Shown here: piece after piece, positions 39,487-60,420 of the stretch
Numbering within the stretch: the stretch's first letter is position 1
How the letters are laid out: each line of letters starts with the position of its first letter
NCBI RefSeq assembly: GCF_000153465.1
Contig: NZ_CH672387.1
Coordinates: forward strand, 2,147,903 to 2,211,902
DNA length: 64,000 nt
Direction: 5' to 3'
Source: Aurantimonas manganoxydans SI85-9A1
GTDB taxonomy: Bacteria; Pseudomonadota; Alphaproteobacteria; Rhizobiales; Rhizobiaceae
Position numbers and translations under genes: made by a program
Notes under the pieces: model-generated
The model's input: the letters and a program-made list of their open reading frames with translations, nothing else
The model's database searches: none
Told to the model about the DNA's origin: nothing

Positions 39487-39875
39487 TATGCGGCCTCCTC
39501 GATTGCGGCGATCTCGCGCACGACGATCGTCAGATGCGAGAACGGCTTCTCGACGCGGCTGGCACGACCGCGACCGCGGGCATGAAAGCGCTTCATCGTG
39601 ATCGACTTGCCGACATAAGCCTCGGCGACGACCAGCGAATCGACGTCGAGATCATGGTTGTTCTCGGCGTTGGCGATGGCGCTTTCCAGCGTCTTCTTGA
39701 CCGTCTCGGCGATCCGCTTGCGCGAGAAGGTCAGATCCGCGAGTGCGGCGTCGACCTTCTTGCCGCGGATCATCTGCGCGACGAGGTTCAGTTTCTGCGG
39801 GCTGACACGGATCGTCCGGGCGACCGCTCTCGCCTCGTTCTCCGACAGCCGACGTTCGGCTTTGGCCTTGCCCAT
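39486..39875 (-). CDS. rplV: 50S ribosomal protein uL22
   Basis: This 129-residue protein's beta hairpin lines the exit tunnel (macrolide-resistance region). Core sequence is [20 protein letters not shown] and [23 protein letters not shown] 39875 gives the family length and lies 2 bp after the rpsS stop; the frame continues upstream without L22 similarity. Confidence 0.96.
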   Translation of the reverse strand: MGKAKAERRLSENEARAVARTIRVSPQKLNLVAQMIRGKKVDAALADLTFSRKRIAETVKKTLESAIANAENNHDLDVDSLVVAEAYVGKSITMKRFHARGRGRASRVEKPFSHLTIVVREIAAIEEAA

Positions 39876-39877
39876 TG

Positions 39878-40156
39878 CTACTTCCTCTTCGCCTTCTTGT
39901 CGGCGCCGTGGCCGTAATAGGTGCGGGTCGGAGCGAACTCGCCGAACTTGTGTCCGACCATATCCTCGTTGACCGACACCGGAATGTGCTTCGAGCCGTT
40001 GTAGACGCCGAAGGTCTGACCGACGAACTGGGGCAGGATCGTCGAACGACGGCTCCAGATCTTGATCACATCGTTGCGGCCGCTCTCGCGCCCCTTCTCG
40101 GCTTTCTTGAGAAGGTAGCCATCGACGAACGGACCCTTCCAGACGGAACGTGTCAT
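39878..40156 (-). CDS. rpsS: 30S ribosomal protein uS19
   Basis: This 92-residue head protein has [20 protein letters not shown] and the signature [20 protein letters not shown]. It lies between rplB and rplV in the S10 operon. Confidence 0.97.
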   Translation of the reverse strand: MTRSVWKGPFVDGYLLKKAEKGRESGRNDVIKIWSRRSTILPQFVGQTFGVYNGSKHIPVSVNEDMVGHKFGEFAPTRTYYGHGADKKAKRK

Positions 40157-40168
40157 GAAGAAATCCTT

Positions 40169-41005
40169 TTACTTCTTGCGCTGATGGCGCGAGCGCATGA
40201 TGAACTTGTCGGTCGACTTGTTCTGGCGGGTACGCTTGCCCTTGGTCGGCTTGCCCCACGGCGAAACCGGGTGACGACCACCGGACGTACGACCTTCACC
40301 ACCACCATGCGGGTGATCGACAGGGTTCATCACGACACCGCGAACGTGCGGGCGACGACCCAGCCAGCGCGAACGACCAGCCTTGCCGAGGTTGATGTTC
40401 GAGTGATCGGCGTTGGAAACCGCGCCGACCGTCGCGAGACAGGACGACGGGACCAGGCGCTGCTCGCCCGAGTTGAGGCGCAGGATCGCAAGACCCGAGT
40501 CACGACCGACGAGCTGCGCATAGGCGCCAGCCGAACGGGCGATCTGACCACCCTTCTCCGGCTTCATCTCAACGTTGTGGACGATCGTGCCGACCGGCAT
40601 GGCCGACAGCGGCATCGCATTGCCCGGCTTCACGTCGACGCCGGACAGGCCCGAGATCACCGTGTCGCCGGCAGCCACGCGCTGCGGCGCCAGGATGTAG
40701 GCGAACTCGCCATCCTCGTACTTCAGCAGCGCGATGAACGCGGTGCGGTTCGGGTCGTACTCGATCCGCTCGACCGTCGCCGACACGTCGAACTTGCGAC
40801 GCTTGAAGTCGATGATGCGGTAGGTCCGCTTGTGACCGCCGCCCTGGTAGCGAGCCGTGACGCGACCGGCATTGTTGCGGCCGCCCTTCTGGCTGAGGCC
40901 CTCGGTCAACTGCTTGACCGGCTTGCCCTTCCAGAGGCCCGAGCGATCGACGATGACCAGCTGACGCTGGCTCGGCGTGTTCGGTTTGAAATTCTTAAGT
41001 GCCAT
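40169..41005 (-). CDS. rplB: 50S ribosomal protein uL2
   Basis: This 278-residue protein is essential for subunit joining and the peptidyl-transferase region. [20 protein letters not shown] lies in the first part, [19 protein letters not shown] carries the conserved His loop, and a basic C-terminus ends SRHQRKK. The neighbours rplW and rpsS match the S10 operon. Confidence 0.97.
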   Translation of the reverse strand: MALKNFKPNTPSQRQLVIVDRSGLWKGKPVKQLTEGLSQKGGRNNAGRVTARYQGGGHKRTYRIIDFKRRKFDVSATVERIEYDPNRTAFIALLKYEDGEFAYILAPQRVAAGDTVISGLSGVDVKPGNAMPLSAMPVGTIVHNVEMKPEKGGQIARSAGAYAQLVGRDSGLAILRLNSGEQRLVPSSCLATVGAVSNADHSNINLGKAGRSRWLGRRPHVRGVVMNPVDHPHGGGEGRTSGGRHPVSPWGKPTKGKRTRQNKSTDKFIMRSRHQRKK

Positions 41006-41028
41006 TGCCTAGCTCCCTCCGGTCCCGA

Positions 41029-41322
41029 TCAAAGACCGGTCGAGACGTCGATGGACTGGCCTTCGGCCAATGTCACGACGGCTTTTTTCTGATCGCTCTG
41101 GCGGCCGATGCGGCCACGGAAGCGCTTGACCTTGCCCTTGCGGACCATGGTGTTGACGGCGGTCACCTTGACATTGAAGAGCGCCTCGACGGCGGCCTTG
41201 ATGTCCGGCTTGGTCGCCGTCCCCGGGACGTTGAAGACCACCTGGTTGTTGTCGGACAGAAGCGTCGACTTTTCGGTGATCACCGGGCTCGTGATGACGT
41301 CGTAATGGCGCAGATCGGTCAT
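41029..41322 (-). CDS. rplW: 50S ribosomal protein uL23
   Basis: This 97-residue tunnel-exit protein docks trigger factor and [22 protein letters not shown] opens it and [20 protein letters not shown] is the family core. Its ATG overlaps the rplD stop (ATGA). Confidence 0.97.
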   Translation of the reverse strand: MTDLRHYDVITSPVITEKSTLLSDNNQVVFNVPGTATKPDIKAAVEALFNVKVTAVNTMVRKGKVKRFRGRIGRQSDQKKAVVTLAEGQSIDVSTGL

Positions 41323-41939
41323 TTGAACCGCTCCTCGAGAGCCTCGACCGCAGCCTTCGACAGAACCAGCGTCTGGCGGCGGAGAATGTCGTAGACGTTG
41401 ATGCCCTGAACCGGCAGCACGTCCATTTGCGGGATGTTGCGAGCCGAGCGCGTGAAGTTCGCGTCGAGCTCCGCACCACCGATGAACAGCGCGTTGGTCA
41501 GGCCCAGATCGGCGAAGGTCTTGACCATCGCCTTGGTCTTGCCCTCGGCAGCCTTCAGCTCGTCGATGACGACGATGCCGCCCGACTTGGCCTTGGCCGA
41601 CAGCGCATGGCGCAGGGCCAGGGCCCGCACCTTCTTCGGCAGGTCATGCGCATGGCTGCGCGAGACCGGACCGTGAGCCTTGCCGCCACCGCGGAACTGC
41701 GGCGCACGCGCCGAGCCGTGGCGGGCGCGACCGGTGCCCTTCTGGCGGTACAGCTTGGCGCCTGTCCGTGCGATTTCCGCACGGCCGAGGGTCTGGTGGG
41801 ACCCCTGCTGGCGCTTGGCCAACTGCCAGCGAACCATGCGCTGAAGAATGTCTTCGCGCGGCTCGAGACCGAAGATGTCGTCGGCCAGGGTCGCCGTGCC
41901 GGCGTCCTTGCCGTCGAGGCTTTTGATCGTAACGTCCAT
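41319..41939 (-). CDS. rplD: 50S ribosomal protein uL4
   Basis: This 206-residue protein has an extended loop ([20 protein letters not shown]) that reaches the exit tunnel. In E. coli L4 is the S10-operon repressor acting on the leader; a corresponding leader hairpin is not identifiable here. It overlaps rplC by 1 nt and rplW by 4 nt. Confidence 0.97.
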   Translation of the reverse strand: MDVTIKSLDGKDAGTATLADDIFGLEPREDILQRMVRWQLAKRQQGSHQTLGRAEIARTGAKLYRQKGTGRARHGSARAPQFRGGGKAHGPVSRSHAHDLPKKVRALALRHALSAKAKSGGIVVIDELKAAEGKTKAMVKTFADLGLTNALFIGGAELDANFTRSARNIPQMDVLPVQGINVYDILRRQTLVLSKAAVEALEERFK

Positions 41940-42664
41940 TATTCCGCTCCCTCGGAAGCGTCCGCGGTCTCGACAGCAGCACCGTTTCCGGCGTTGCGGA
42001 GCGCGGCCGGCTTCGGCGCGTTGTCGGGCAGCGACGCCTTCACGGCGTCACGAATTTCGATCCAGCCACCCTTGGAGCCCGGGACGGCGCCACGAACCAG
42101 GATCAGGCCCTTCTCGGGATCGATGCGCACGACCTGCAGGTTCTGCGTGGTCACGCGGACGTCGCCCATATGGCCGGCCATCTTCTTGTTCTTGAAGACC
42201 TTGCCGGGATCCTGACGCTGACCGGTCGAACCGTGCGAACGGTGCGAGACGGACACGCCGTGGGTGGCGCGCAGGCCGCCGAAGTTGTGGCGCTTCATGG
42301 CGCCGGCGAAGCCCTTACCGATCGAGGTACCGGTCACGTCGACCATCTGGCCCGGCACGAAGTGCTCGGCCGTGATCTCGGCACCGACGTCGATCATGTT
42401 GTCGTCCGACACGCGGAACTCGACGAGCTTGCGCTTCGGTTCGACCGAAGCCTGGGCAAACACGCCGCGCATCGGCTTGGACGTGTTCTTGACCTTGGCG
42501 AGGCCAGCGCCGACCTGGACGGCGGTGTAACCGTTCTTTTCCTTGGTCCGCTGGGCGACGACCTGGAGGTTCTCGACCTTCAGGACGGTGACCGGAACAT
42601 GCTCACCGACGTCGTTGTAGACGCGGGTCATGCCGACCTTCTGTGCTATCACACCTGAACGCAT
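41939..42664 (-). CDS. rplC: 50S ribosomal protein uL3
   Basis: This 241-residue protein is near the peptidyl-transferase centre. The signature [20 protein letters not shown] contains the Gln methylated by PrmB in E. coli. A C-terminal extension of about 30 residues (acidic, Ala-rich) follows the core. ATG 42664 has AAGGA 9 nt upstream; the frame upstream is not L3-like. Confidence 0.97.
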   Translation of the reverse strand: MRSGVIAQKVGMTRVYNDVGEHVPVTVLKVENLQVVAQRTKEKNGYTAVQVGAGLAKVKNTSKPMRGVFAQASVEPKRKLVEFRVSDDNMIDVGAEITAEHFVPGQMVDVTGTSIGKGFAGAMKRHNFGGLRATHGVSVSHRSHGSTGQRQDPGKVFKNKKMAGHMGDVRVTTQNLQVVRIDPEKGLILVRGAVPGSKGGWIEIRDAVKASLPDNAPKPAALRNAGNGAAVETADASEGAE

Positions 42665-42689
42665 GGGCGTTATCCTTCCCGTGCTCGGA

Positions 42690-42998
<309 letters not shown>

Positions 42999-43117
42999 TT
43001 TATTCGTCCTCTCGTCGGAGACCACCGGCGCGGCGGCGCTTTCCGAGCGCTTGTCTTGTCAAAGCAGCCAATGTCGCGCGGGGCGAACCCCGGCTCGCCC
43101 GCGGGGGGCAAAGAACC

Positions 43118-43149
43118 GGGGACGCCGTTCTCAAGCGCGCGGCGTCCCC
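43118..43149 (-). repeat. 10-bp perfect hairpin in the tuf-rpsJ spacer
   Basis: GGGGACGCCG (43118-43127) and CGGCGTCCCC (43140-43149) flank a 12-nt loop, starting 14 bp after the tuf stop. On the transcript it is followed by GGTTCTTTGCC rather than a U-tract, so it is at most a weak terminator. Confidence 0.75.
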
Positions 43150-43163
43150 GAGATCGCTTCGTC

Positions 43164-44339
<1,176 letters not shown>

Positions 44340-44402
44340 CTTGCCACTCCGTTTGTCTAGTGCGGGCTCAGGAAGCCCTATTCGTCTCGAAGCCGTTCGC
44401 GA

Positions 44403-46493
<2,091 letters not shown>

Positions 46494-46523
46494 CGGGCGT
46501 CGCCTTTCGGACAGAAGCTAGAA

Positions 46524-46994
<471 letters not shown>

Positions 46995-47025
46995 TTATCG
47001 TCTCTTCCAGTGATCAGCGTTGGGC

Positions 47026-47397
47026 TTATTTCGGACGCTTGGCGCCGTACTTCGAACGCCGCTGCTTCCGGTTCTTGACACCCTGCGTGTCGAGCACGCC
47101 GCGAATGATGTGATAGCGAACGCCGGGAAGATCCTTCACGCGACCGCCGCGGATCATCACCACGGAGTGCTCCTGAAGGTTATGCCCCTCGCCCGGGATA
47201 TAGCCGATCACCTCGTAACCGTTGACGAGGCGAACCTTGGCGACCTTACGCAGAGCCGAGTTCGGCTTCTTCGGGGTCGTCGTATAAACTCGCGTGCAGA
47301 CACCGCGCTTCTGCGGGTTCGCTTCGAGTGCCGGGACCGTATTGCGCTCGGTGGGACGCACGCGAGGCTTGCGGACAAGCTGGTTGATGGTCGGCAT
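47026..47397 (-). CDS. rpsL: 30S ribosomal protein uS12
   Basis: This 123-residue decoding-centre protein has [12 protein letters not shown] (with the Lys changed in streptomycin-resistant mutants) and [12 protein letters not shown] (second resistance Lys); both are the sensitive, wild-type residues. It is first gene of the str operon. A leader of about 250 nt separates it from the candidate promoter at 47657-47685. Confidence 0.98.
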   Translation of the reverse strand: MPTINQLVRKPRVRPTERNTVPALEANPQKRGVCTRVYTTTPKKPNSALRKVAKVRLVNGYEVIGYIPGEGHNLQEHSVVMIRGGRVKDLPGVRYHIIRGVLDTQGVKNRKQRRSKYGAKRPK

Positions 47398-47656
47398 TCC
47401 AACCTTCCCTCTTCTTCCAAATCCAAAGTTCGAAACGAAGCAGCCCGCCCGTACATGGAGTGGACTTCTCCATGCACGAAACCGAGCATATCGTTCGCAT
47501 GTATTGCGAACTGCCCGGCACGAAGCAGAGGACCGCCAGGGCGATCATGCATACAGCGATGTGGCGTCTCGTTGAACGAAGCCTTGTTTGAAGCTCTGGA
47601 TCCCGGACGCGGCGTCCTTGGGAAGAGTCGGCTTCACATCGGCTCTGTTGGAGGGC
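47398..47656 (-). promoter_or_regulatory. long 5' leader of the str operon
   Basis: About 250 nt lie between the candidate promoter and rpsL with no credible gene. The leader contains a 7-bp hairpin CATGGAG/CTCCATG (47454-47474) and a smaller GGACG/CGTCC hairpin. Such leaders often host ribosomal-protein feedback or antitermination sites, but no known class is recognisable by eye. Confidence 0.5.
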
Positions 47657-47685
47657 TATCTATCGATTCCCTCCCCCCTCGTCAA
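47657..47685 (-). promoter_or_regulatory. strong candidate sigma-70-type promoter of rpsL-rpsG-fusA-tuf
   Basis: Minus-strand TTGACG (47685-47680), 17 bp, TAGATA (47662-47657), then a G+C-rich discriminator GCCCTC. The 18 bp gagggctatctaWcgatt at 47651-47668 recurs upstream of rplJ with 17/18 identity. A GC-rich discriminator is typical of stringently controlled promoters. Confidence 0.65.
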
Positions 47686-47770
47686 CCCCGATCCCCCGCT
47701 CCTGCCGCAAAGCGCCGGCATATTGCGGGCGCCCGCGCCCAGCAGCGCCGCATTGCGGGGCAGGAATGAC

Positions 47771-47793
47771 AAAGGGCCGCCCGAAGGCGGCCC
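47771..47793 (-). terminator. rho-independent terminator of the rplJL-rpoBC operon
   Basis: Minus-strand 8-bp stem GGGCCGCC/GGCGGCCC (47793-47786 with 47781-47774) is closed by a UUCG tetraloop and followed by TTT (47773-47771). It lies 29 bp after the rpoC stop. Confidence 0.82.
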
Positions 47794-47821
47794 CTGAAGG
47801 GTCTTAACAGGCGGTTAAGGC

Positions 47822-52018
<4,197 letters not shown>

Positions 52019-52096
52019 GGCTTTTCTCCTTCTGGGGCGCCTGCCCCGGGCCGCGGCGGGGGTTACCGGCGGCCGCTCAAATTCTTCAATCGTCGA

Positions 52097-52123
52097 GGAC
52101 CGGCGCCGAAGGGGCGCCGGTCC
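52097..52123 (-). repeat. 11-bp perfect hairpin in the rpoB-rpoC spacer
   Basis: GGACCGGCGCC (52097-52107) and GGCGCCGGTCC (52113-52123) flank a 5-nt loop. It abuts the next hairpin directly. No U-tract follows on the transcript. Confidence 0.85.
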
Positions 52124-52145
52124 GGACCGCGGCTGACCGCGGTCC
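52124..52145 (-). repeat. 9-bp perfect hairpin in the rpoB-rpoC spacer
   Basis: GGACCGCGG (52124-52132) and CCGCGGTCC (52137-52145) flank a 4-nt loop, 13 bp after the rpoB stop. It shares GGACCG with the adjacent hairpin. Confidence 0.82.
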
Positions 52146-52158
52146 TGTCATGAATGGC

Positions 52159-56328
<4,170 letters not shown>

Positions 56329-56456
56329 CGTCGCTCCTTCTCGTGATATCGCCCTCGACCAAAGGGCTGAAATTCCTCTGTCTCTCCGCCGAGAGACTCC
56401 GCTGCGCCCTGCGGCGGCAGCGACTGACCGATCTGTCGGGCGCGGGGCCCGCGTCT

Positions 56457-56484
56457 TCGAAGGGCTTGCCGGCAAGCCTTTCGA
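56457..56484. repeat. 28-bp near-perfect palindrome in the rplL-rpoB spacer
   Basis: Positions 56457-56470 and 56471-56484 are inverted copies with a single G:U-type exception, centred on TTGCCGGCAA. With no spacer it would form a stable hairpin after opening the central bases. It could be an RNase III site, an attenuator or a protein-binding site. Confidence 0.8.
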
Positions 56485-56591
56485 ACACACGCACTGCATT
56501 CCCGTCCCGCGTCTTACCGTCCCGCACCGCGGAGAATGCCCTGCCCGCCAGATCGACCCCGAAAGGCCGGAACCCTATGGCGAGCACGGAA

Positions 56592-56618
56592 GGCGGAACG
56601 GCAAACTGCCGTCCCGCC
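56592..56618 (-). repeat. 12-bp hairpin (one mismatch) after rplL
   Basis: GGCGGAACGGCA (56592-56603) pairs with TGCCGTCCCGCC (56607-56618), with one A/C mismatch and a 3-nt loop, 34 bp after the rplL stop. It occupies the position of the partial attenuator known between rplL and rpoB in E. coli, but has no U-tract (TTCCGTG follows). Confidence 0.72.
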
Positions 56619-56652
56619 CCCGGATGTTCTGCGTAAGCGCGGCGAACCGCGA

Positions 56653-57027
56653 TTACTTGACTTCGACCGTGGCGCCAGCCTTCTCGAGCTGGTCCTTGAT
56701 CTTGTCGGCCTCGGCCTTGTCCACGCCTTCCTTGACGGGCTTCGGCGCGTTGTCGACGAGGTCCTTGGCTTCCTTGAGGCCAAGACCCGTGATCGCACGG
56801 ACTTCCTTGATGACGTTGATCTTCTGCGCACCGGCAGATGCGAGGATCACGTTGAACTCGGTCTGCTCTTCGGCGGCTTCGGCCGGAGCACCACCACCAG
56901 CGGCCGCAACGGCGACCGGAGCGGCAGCGGAGACGCCCCACTTCTCTTCGAGCATCTTCGACAGCTCAGCCGCCTCGAGGACGGTCAGGGCCGACAGGTC
57001 TTCAACGATCTTGGCGAGATCAGCCAT
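56653..57027 (-). CDS. rplL: 50S ribosomal protein bL12 (L7/L12)
   Basis: This 124-residue stalk protein recruits translation GTPases. It has an N-terminal dimerisation helix ([20 protein letters not shown]), an Ala/Gly-rich hinge (residues about 36-52) and a C-terminal factor-binding domain ([20 protein letters not shown]). It follows rplJ by 51 bp. Confidence 0.98.
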   Translation of the reverse strand: MADLAKIVEDLSALTVLEAAELSKMLEEKWGVSAAAPVAVAAAGGGAPAEAAEEQTEFNVILASAGAQKINVIKEVRAITGLGLKEAKDLVDNAPKPVKEGVDKAEADKIKDQLEKAGATVEVK

Positions 57028-57078
57028 GTTAGTATTCCTTCAGGTTCGAACTTTGAGGTGTGCAGCGAGGAACCATCC

Positions 57079-57597
57079 TCACGCCGCTTCGTCTTTCTTG
57101 GCATAGGCACCGAAAACGCGTGCGAGTTGCCCCGCAGGCGCCTGGAGAACTCCAGCAATCCGAGTGGCCGGCGTATTGATCATGCCGACCAGCTTGGCCC
57201 TGAGTTCGTCCAGCGACGGCATGGTGGCCAAGGCCTTCACACCGTCTGCATCGAGTGTCGTGGCGCCCATCGAACCGCCGAGGATGACGAGCTTGTCGTT
57301 CCCCTTGGCGAAATCGTTGGTCACCTTGGCCGCCGCCACCGGATCGCTCGAATAAGCGATCAGCGTCTGGCCCTCGAACAGATTCGAGATGCCTGCGGCG
57401 TCCGTGCCTTCAAGAGCGATCTTGGCGAGGCGGTTCTTCGCGACTCTGACGGTGCCTCCCGCGACGCGCATCTTCGAACGATAATCGTTCATCTGCGCGA
57501 CCGTGAGACCGGCATAGTGGGCCACGACGACCGTTCCCGAGGCCTGGAAGGTCTCGTGAAGGGACGTGACGAATTCGCGCTTTTCCGCTCTGTCCAC
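57079..57597 (-). CDS. rplJ: 50S ribosomal protein uL10
   Basis: This 172-residue stalk base protein carries bL12 dimers on its C-terminal helix. [20 protein letters not shown] is the family N-terminus. The start is GTG 57597, with GGAG about 7 nt upstream; the open frame runs 46 codons further without similarity and through the leader. In E. coli the L10-L12 complex represses this operon by binding the leader. Confidence 0.95.
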   Translation of the reverse strand: MDRAEKREFVTSLHETFQASGTVVVAHYAGLTVAQMNDYRSKMRVAGGTVRVAKNRLAKIALEGTDAAGISNLFEGQTLIAYSSDPVAAAKVTNDFAKGNDKLVILGGSMGATTLDADGVKALATMPSLDELRAKLVGMINTPATRIAGVLQAPAGQLARVFGAYAKKDEAA

Positions 57598-57800
57598 TGC
57601 CTCTCTCCAGTTAGCCCCGGTTCTTGCGAAACGAGGCCGGTTGCCTTTTGCCGCCCGGACCATCCGGGCGACGCTCGGAGATCCTGTCCCCCCGGCCAAC
57701 CCGCAGCAGCTCCGTGGAACCGTTGGGCGACGCAAGGCATTCAGAGGTTCGAACCGACCAGACCGGCGATGCCGGAAAACTCGGAACTTCCCCGTCTCAT

Positions 57801-57818
57801 GAGGGCTATCTAACGATT
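57801..57818 (-). promoter_or_regulatory. promoter-like element shared with the str operon
   Basis: The plus-strand reading gagggctatctaacgatt is 17/18 identical to 47651-47668. On the minus strand it contains TAGATA followed by GCCCTC. The -35 region 17 bp upstream (GCTTCG) is poor, unlike the TTGACG at rpsL, so this may need an activator or may not be a promoter by itself. Confidence 0.5.
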
Positions 57819-57867
57819 ATGACCGGAGCCGAAGCACCGGCCGCCCACAATCTCGGACAGGCATTCA

Positions 57868-57887
57868 GGAGGCTTTCAAAAGCCTCC
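57868..57887 (-). repeat. hairpin in the rplA-rplJ spacer
   Basis: GGAGGCT (57868-57874) and AGCCTCC (57881-57887) flank a 6-nt loop (TTCAAA). No U-tract follows in the direction of transcription. Confidence 0.65.
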
Positions 57888-57918
57888 ACGTACCGGGACG
57901 AGCCCGGAACCTTGATGG

Positions 57919-57948
57919 GGAAGCGGCGCATATAGGCACGCCGCTTCC
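57919..57948 (-). repeat. 10-bp perfect hairpin just after rplA
   Basis: GGAAGCGGCG (57919-57928) and CGCCGCTTCC (57939-57948) flank a 10-nt loop, 12 bp after the rplA stop. It is followed by CCCATC on the transcript, so it is not a canonical terminator. Confidence 0.75.
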
Positions 57949-57960
57949 GAATTGTAAGTG

Positions 57961-58665
<705 letters not shown>

Positions 58666-58669
58666 CGTC

Positions 58670-59098
58670 TCAGCCCGCCACTTCGAGGCCCATGGAGCGG
58701 GCAGAGCCCTCGACCATGAGAACCGCCGCATCAATGTCGTTCGCGTTCAGATCCTTGAACTTCTTCTCGGCGATCTCGCGAACCTGCTCGCGGGTCACCG
58801 AACCGGCGACGCTGCGACCCGGCTCCTTGGAGCCGCTCTTGAGGTTGGCGGCCTTCTTGAGGAAGTAGCTCACCGGAGGGGTCTTCATCGCGAAGGTAAA
58901 GGACTTGTCCTGGTAGTAGGTAATGACCACCGGGATCGGCTGGCCCTTTTCCTGCTCCTGGGTCTGCGCGTTGAACGACTTGCAGAATTCCATGATGTTG
59001 ATGCCGCGCTGACCCAGCGCCGGACCGATGGGCGGCGACGGCGTCGCCGAACCAGCCGGGACCTGAAGCTTCAGCTGGCCCTGTACTTTCTTAGCCAT
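58670..59098 (-). CDS. rplK: 50S ribosomal protein uL11
   Basis: This 142-residue protein of the GTPase-associated centre is the thiostrepton and RelA-signalling site. [20 protein letters not shown] and the C-terminal rRNA-binding [10 protein letters not shown] are diagnostic. It follows nusG by 145 bp and precedes rplA by 4 bp. Confidence 0.98.
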   Translation of the reverse strand: MAKKVQGQLKLQVPAGSATPSPPIGPALGQRGINIMEFCKSFNAQTQEQEKGQPIPVVITYYQDKSFTFAMKTPPVSYFLKKAANLKSGSKEPGRSVAGSVTREQVREIAEKKFKDLNANDIDAAVLMVEGSARSMGLEVAG

Positions 59099-59243
59099 TT
59101 GTACCTGCCTTCAATGTTCACGCCGGGCGGCCGGCACGAAGCCAGCCGGGCATCCGGCAGTCTGCAGTCCGCGCGGTCCGGAACAGGGGCCGGCTAAAGC
59201 CCGAGCGCCTCCCGCACGAGGATGGGCTTGGCGCCCGTTCGGA

Positions 59244-59774
59244 TCAGGCCTTCTCGACCTGACCGAATTCGAGATCCACCGGCGTCGCACGCCCGAAGAT
59301 CGAAACTTCCACCTTGAGACGCGCGCGCTCCTGGTCGACTTCCTGAACGATGCCGTTGAACGAGGCGAAGGGGCCGTCGGAGACCCGCACCTGCTCGCCG
59401 ATATCGAAGGAGACGGTCGGCTTCGGCCGCTCGACACCGTCCTGGACCTGCGCGAGGATCTGCTCGGCTTCCTTCTCGGTGATCGGGGTCGGCCGGTTCT
59501 CGGCGCCCAGGAAGCCAGTGACCTTCGGCGTGTTCTTGATCATCGAGAACACCTGGTCGGTGAGCTCGGCCTTGACCAGGACATAGCCGGGGAAGAACTT
59601 GCGCTCGGCATCGACCTTGCGGCCGCGGCGCACCTCGACGACCTTCTCGGTCGGCACGAGAATCTTCTCGAATTTATCGGACAGACCCTTCTGACGGGCC
59701 TGCTCCTCGATCGATTCTGCCACCTTCTTTTCGAAATTCGAATAGGCGTGGACGATGTACCAACGAGCGGTCAT
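59244..59774 (-). CDS. nusG: transcription termination/antitermination factor NusG
   Basis: This 176-residue protein has an N-terminal NGN domain (WYIVHAYSNFEKKVAESIEE, FFPGYVLVKAEL) that binds polymerase, and a KOW domain (FDIGEQVRVSDGPFASFNGI) that contacts Rho or ribosomal protein S10. It follows secE by 31 bp. Confidence 0.98.
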   Translation of the reverse strand: MTARWYIVHAYSNFEKKVAESIEEQARQKGLSDKFEKILVPTEKVVEVRRGRKVDAERKFFPGYVLVKAELTDQVFSMIKNTPKVTGFLGAENRPTPITEKEAEQILAQVQDGVERPKPTVSFDIGEQVRVSDGPFASFNGIVQEVDQERARLKVEVSIFGRATPVDLEFGQVEKA

Positions 59775-59805
59775 GAAACTTGTGATAACTCCTGCAGCGT
59801 CCGGA

Positions 59806-59997
59806 TCAGACGCTCATGATCAGGCCGACGACGTAGCCGAGCAGCTGATCCGCGATAAAGAAGAAGGTTGCGGCGAACGCCACCATCACGAAAACCATGA
59901 TCGTCGAAATGACGGTCTCGCGACGGGTGGGCCACGTCACCTTCGCGGTCTCCGACCGGACCTGCTGAAGAAAGCTGAAGGGATTGGTCTTGGCCAT
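59806..59997 (-). CDS. secE: preprotein translocase subunit SecE
   Basis: This 63-residue protein has an amphipathic N-terminal helix (FSFLQQVRSETAKVTWPTRR) and one transmembrane helix, the short single-helix SecE form. It clamps SecY. ATG 59997 is chosen because MAKTNPFSFL is the family N-terminus; longer starts read into the tRNA spacer. Confidence 0.94.
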   Translation of the reverse strand: MAKTNPFSFLQQVRSETAKVTWPTRRETVISTIMVFVMVAFAATFFFIADQLLGYVVGLIMSV

Positions 59998-60128
59998 AAA
60001 CCGCTCACGGCTAAGGCGCATGAAGGCTAGCGACCGCCCCACGCGCCATATGTCATTAAGAATGCCCCACTTAGCCGCCCTCGGAATGATTCACAAGGGC
60101 TGCCGGGGAAAACTCTCGTTCGCGTTGC

Positions 60129-60204
<76 letters not shown>

Positions 60205-60215
60205 ACGGTGGCGCC

Positions 60216-60244
60216 CAGATATCGCCTCGCGGCGCGAACTGCAA
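60216..60244 (-). promoter_or_regulatory. candidate promoter of tRNA-Trp-secE-nusG-rplKA
   Basis: Minus-strand TTGCAG (60244-60239), 17 bp, TATCTG (60221-60216), followed by GGCGCC. It ends 11 bp before the mature tRNA 5' end, a fitting distance for a tRNA promoter. Confidence 0.55.
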
Positions 60245-60420
60245 CACCCTTTTTCGTCGAAAGGCCGCCCGAGGCATCCAAACCGCGCTCATGGGGCGCA
60301 GCCATCGGACCGCCTCACCTGCGAAACCGACAAGGCCGGTCATCGCGACCGCTTGCTCGAAGCCAGCGCGTGATGAGGCCGCGTATCGCCGGTGTCCGAA
60401 CGAATCGGTCGCGGCGTTCG

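Larger units (their letters stand above)
56329..56652 (-). other. rplL-rpoB spacer, no gene
   Basis: These 324 bp contain no credible coding frame in either direction. They hold the two inverted repeats listed separately and the rpoB ribosome-binding site (AAGGAG just upstream of 56328). No clear promoter consensus was seen. Confidence 0.7.
57598..57960 (-). promoter_or_regulatory. rplA-rplJ spacer and rplJ leader
   Basis: These 363 bp have no credible gene. They contain a 10-bp hairpin just after rplA, a second hairpin at 57868-57887, the shared promoter-like element at 57801-57818, then about 200 nt of leader to rplJ. An L10-binding leader would be expected here by analogy with E. coli; its structure was not modelled. 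Confidence 0.55.

Noticed and set aside
43000-43080. TTGACA-type -35 upstream of rpsJ
   Set aside because: TTTGACAAGACAAG is present on the minus strand, but the 16-18 bp downstream positions are GC-rich with no -10-like hexamer.
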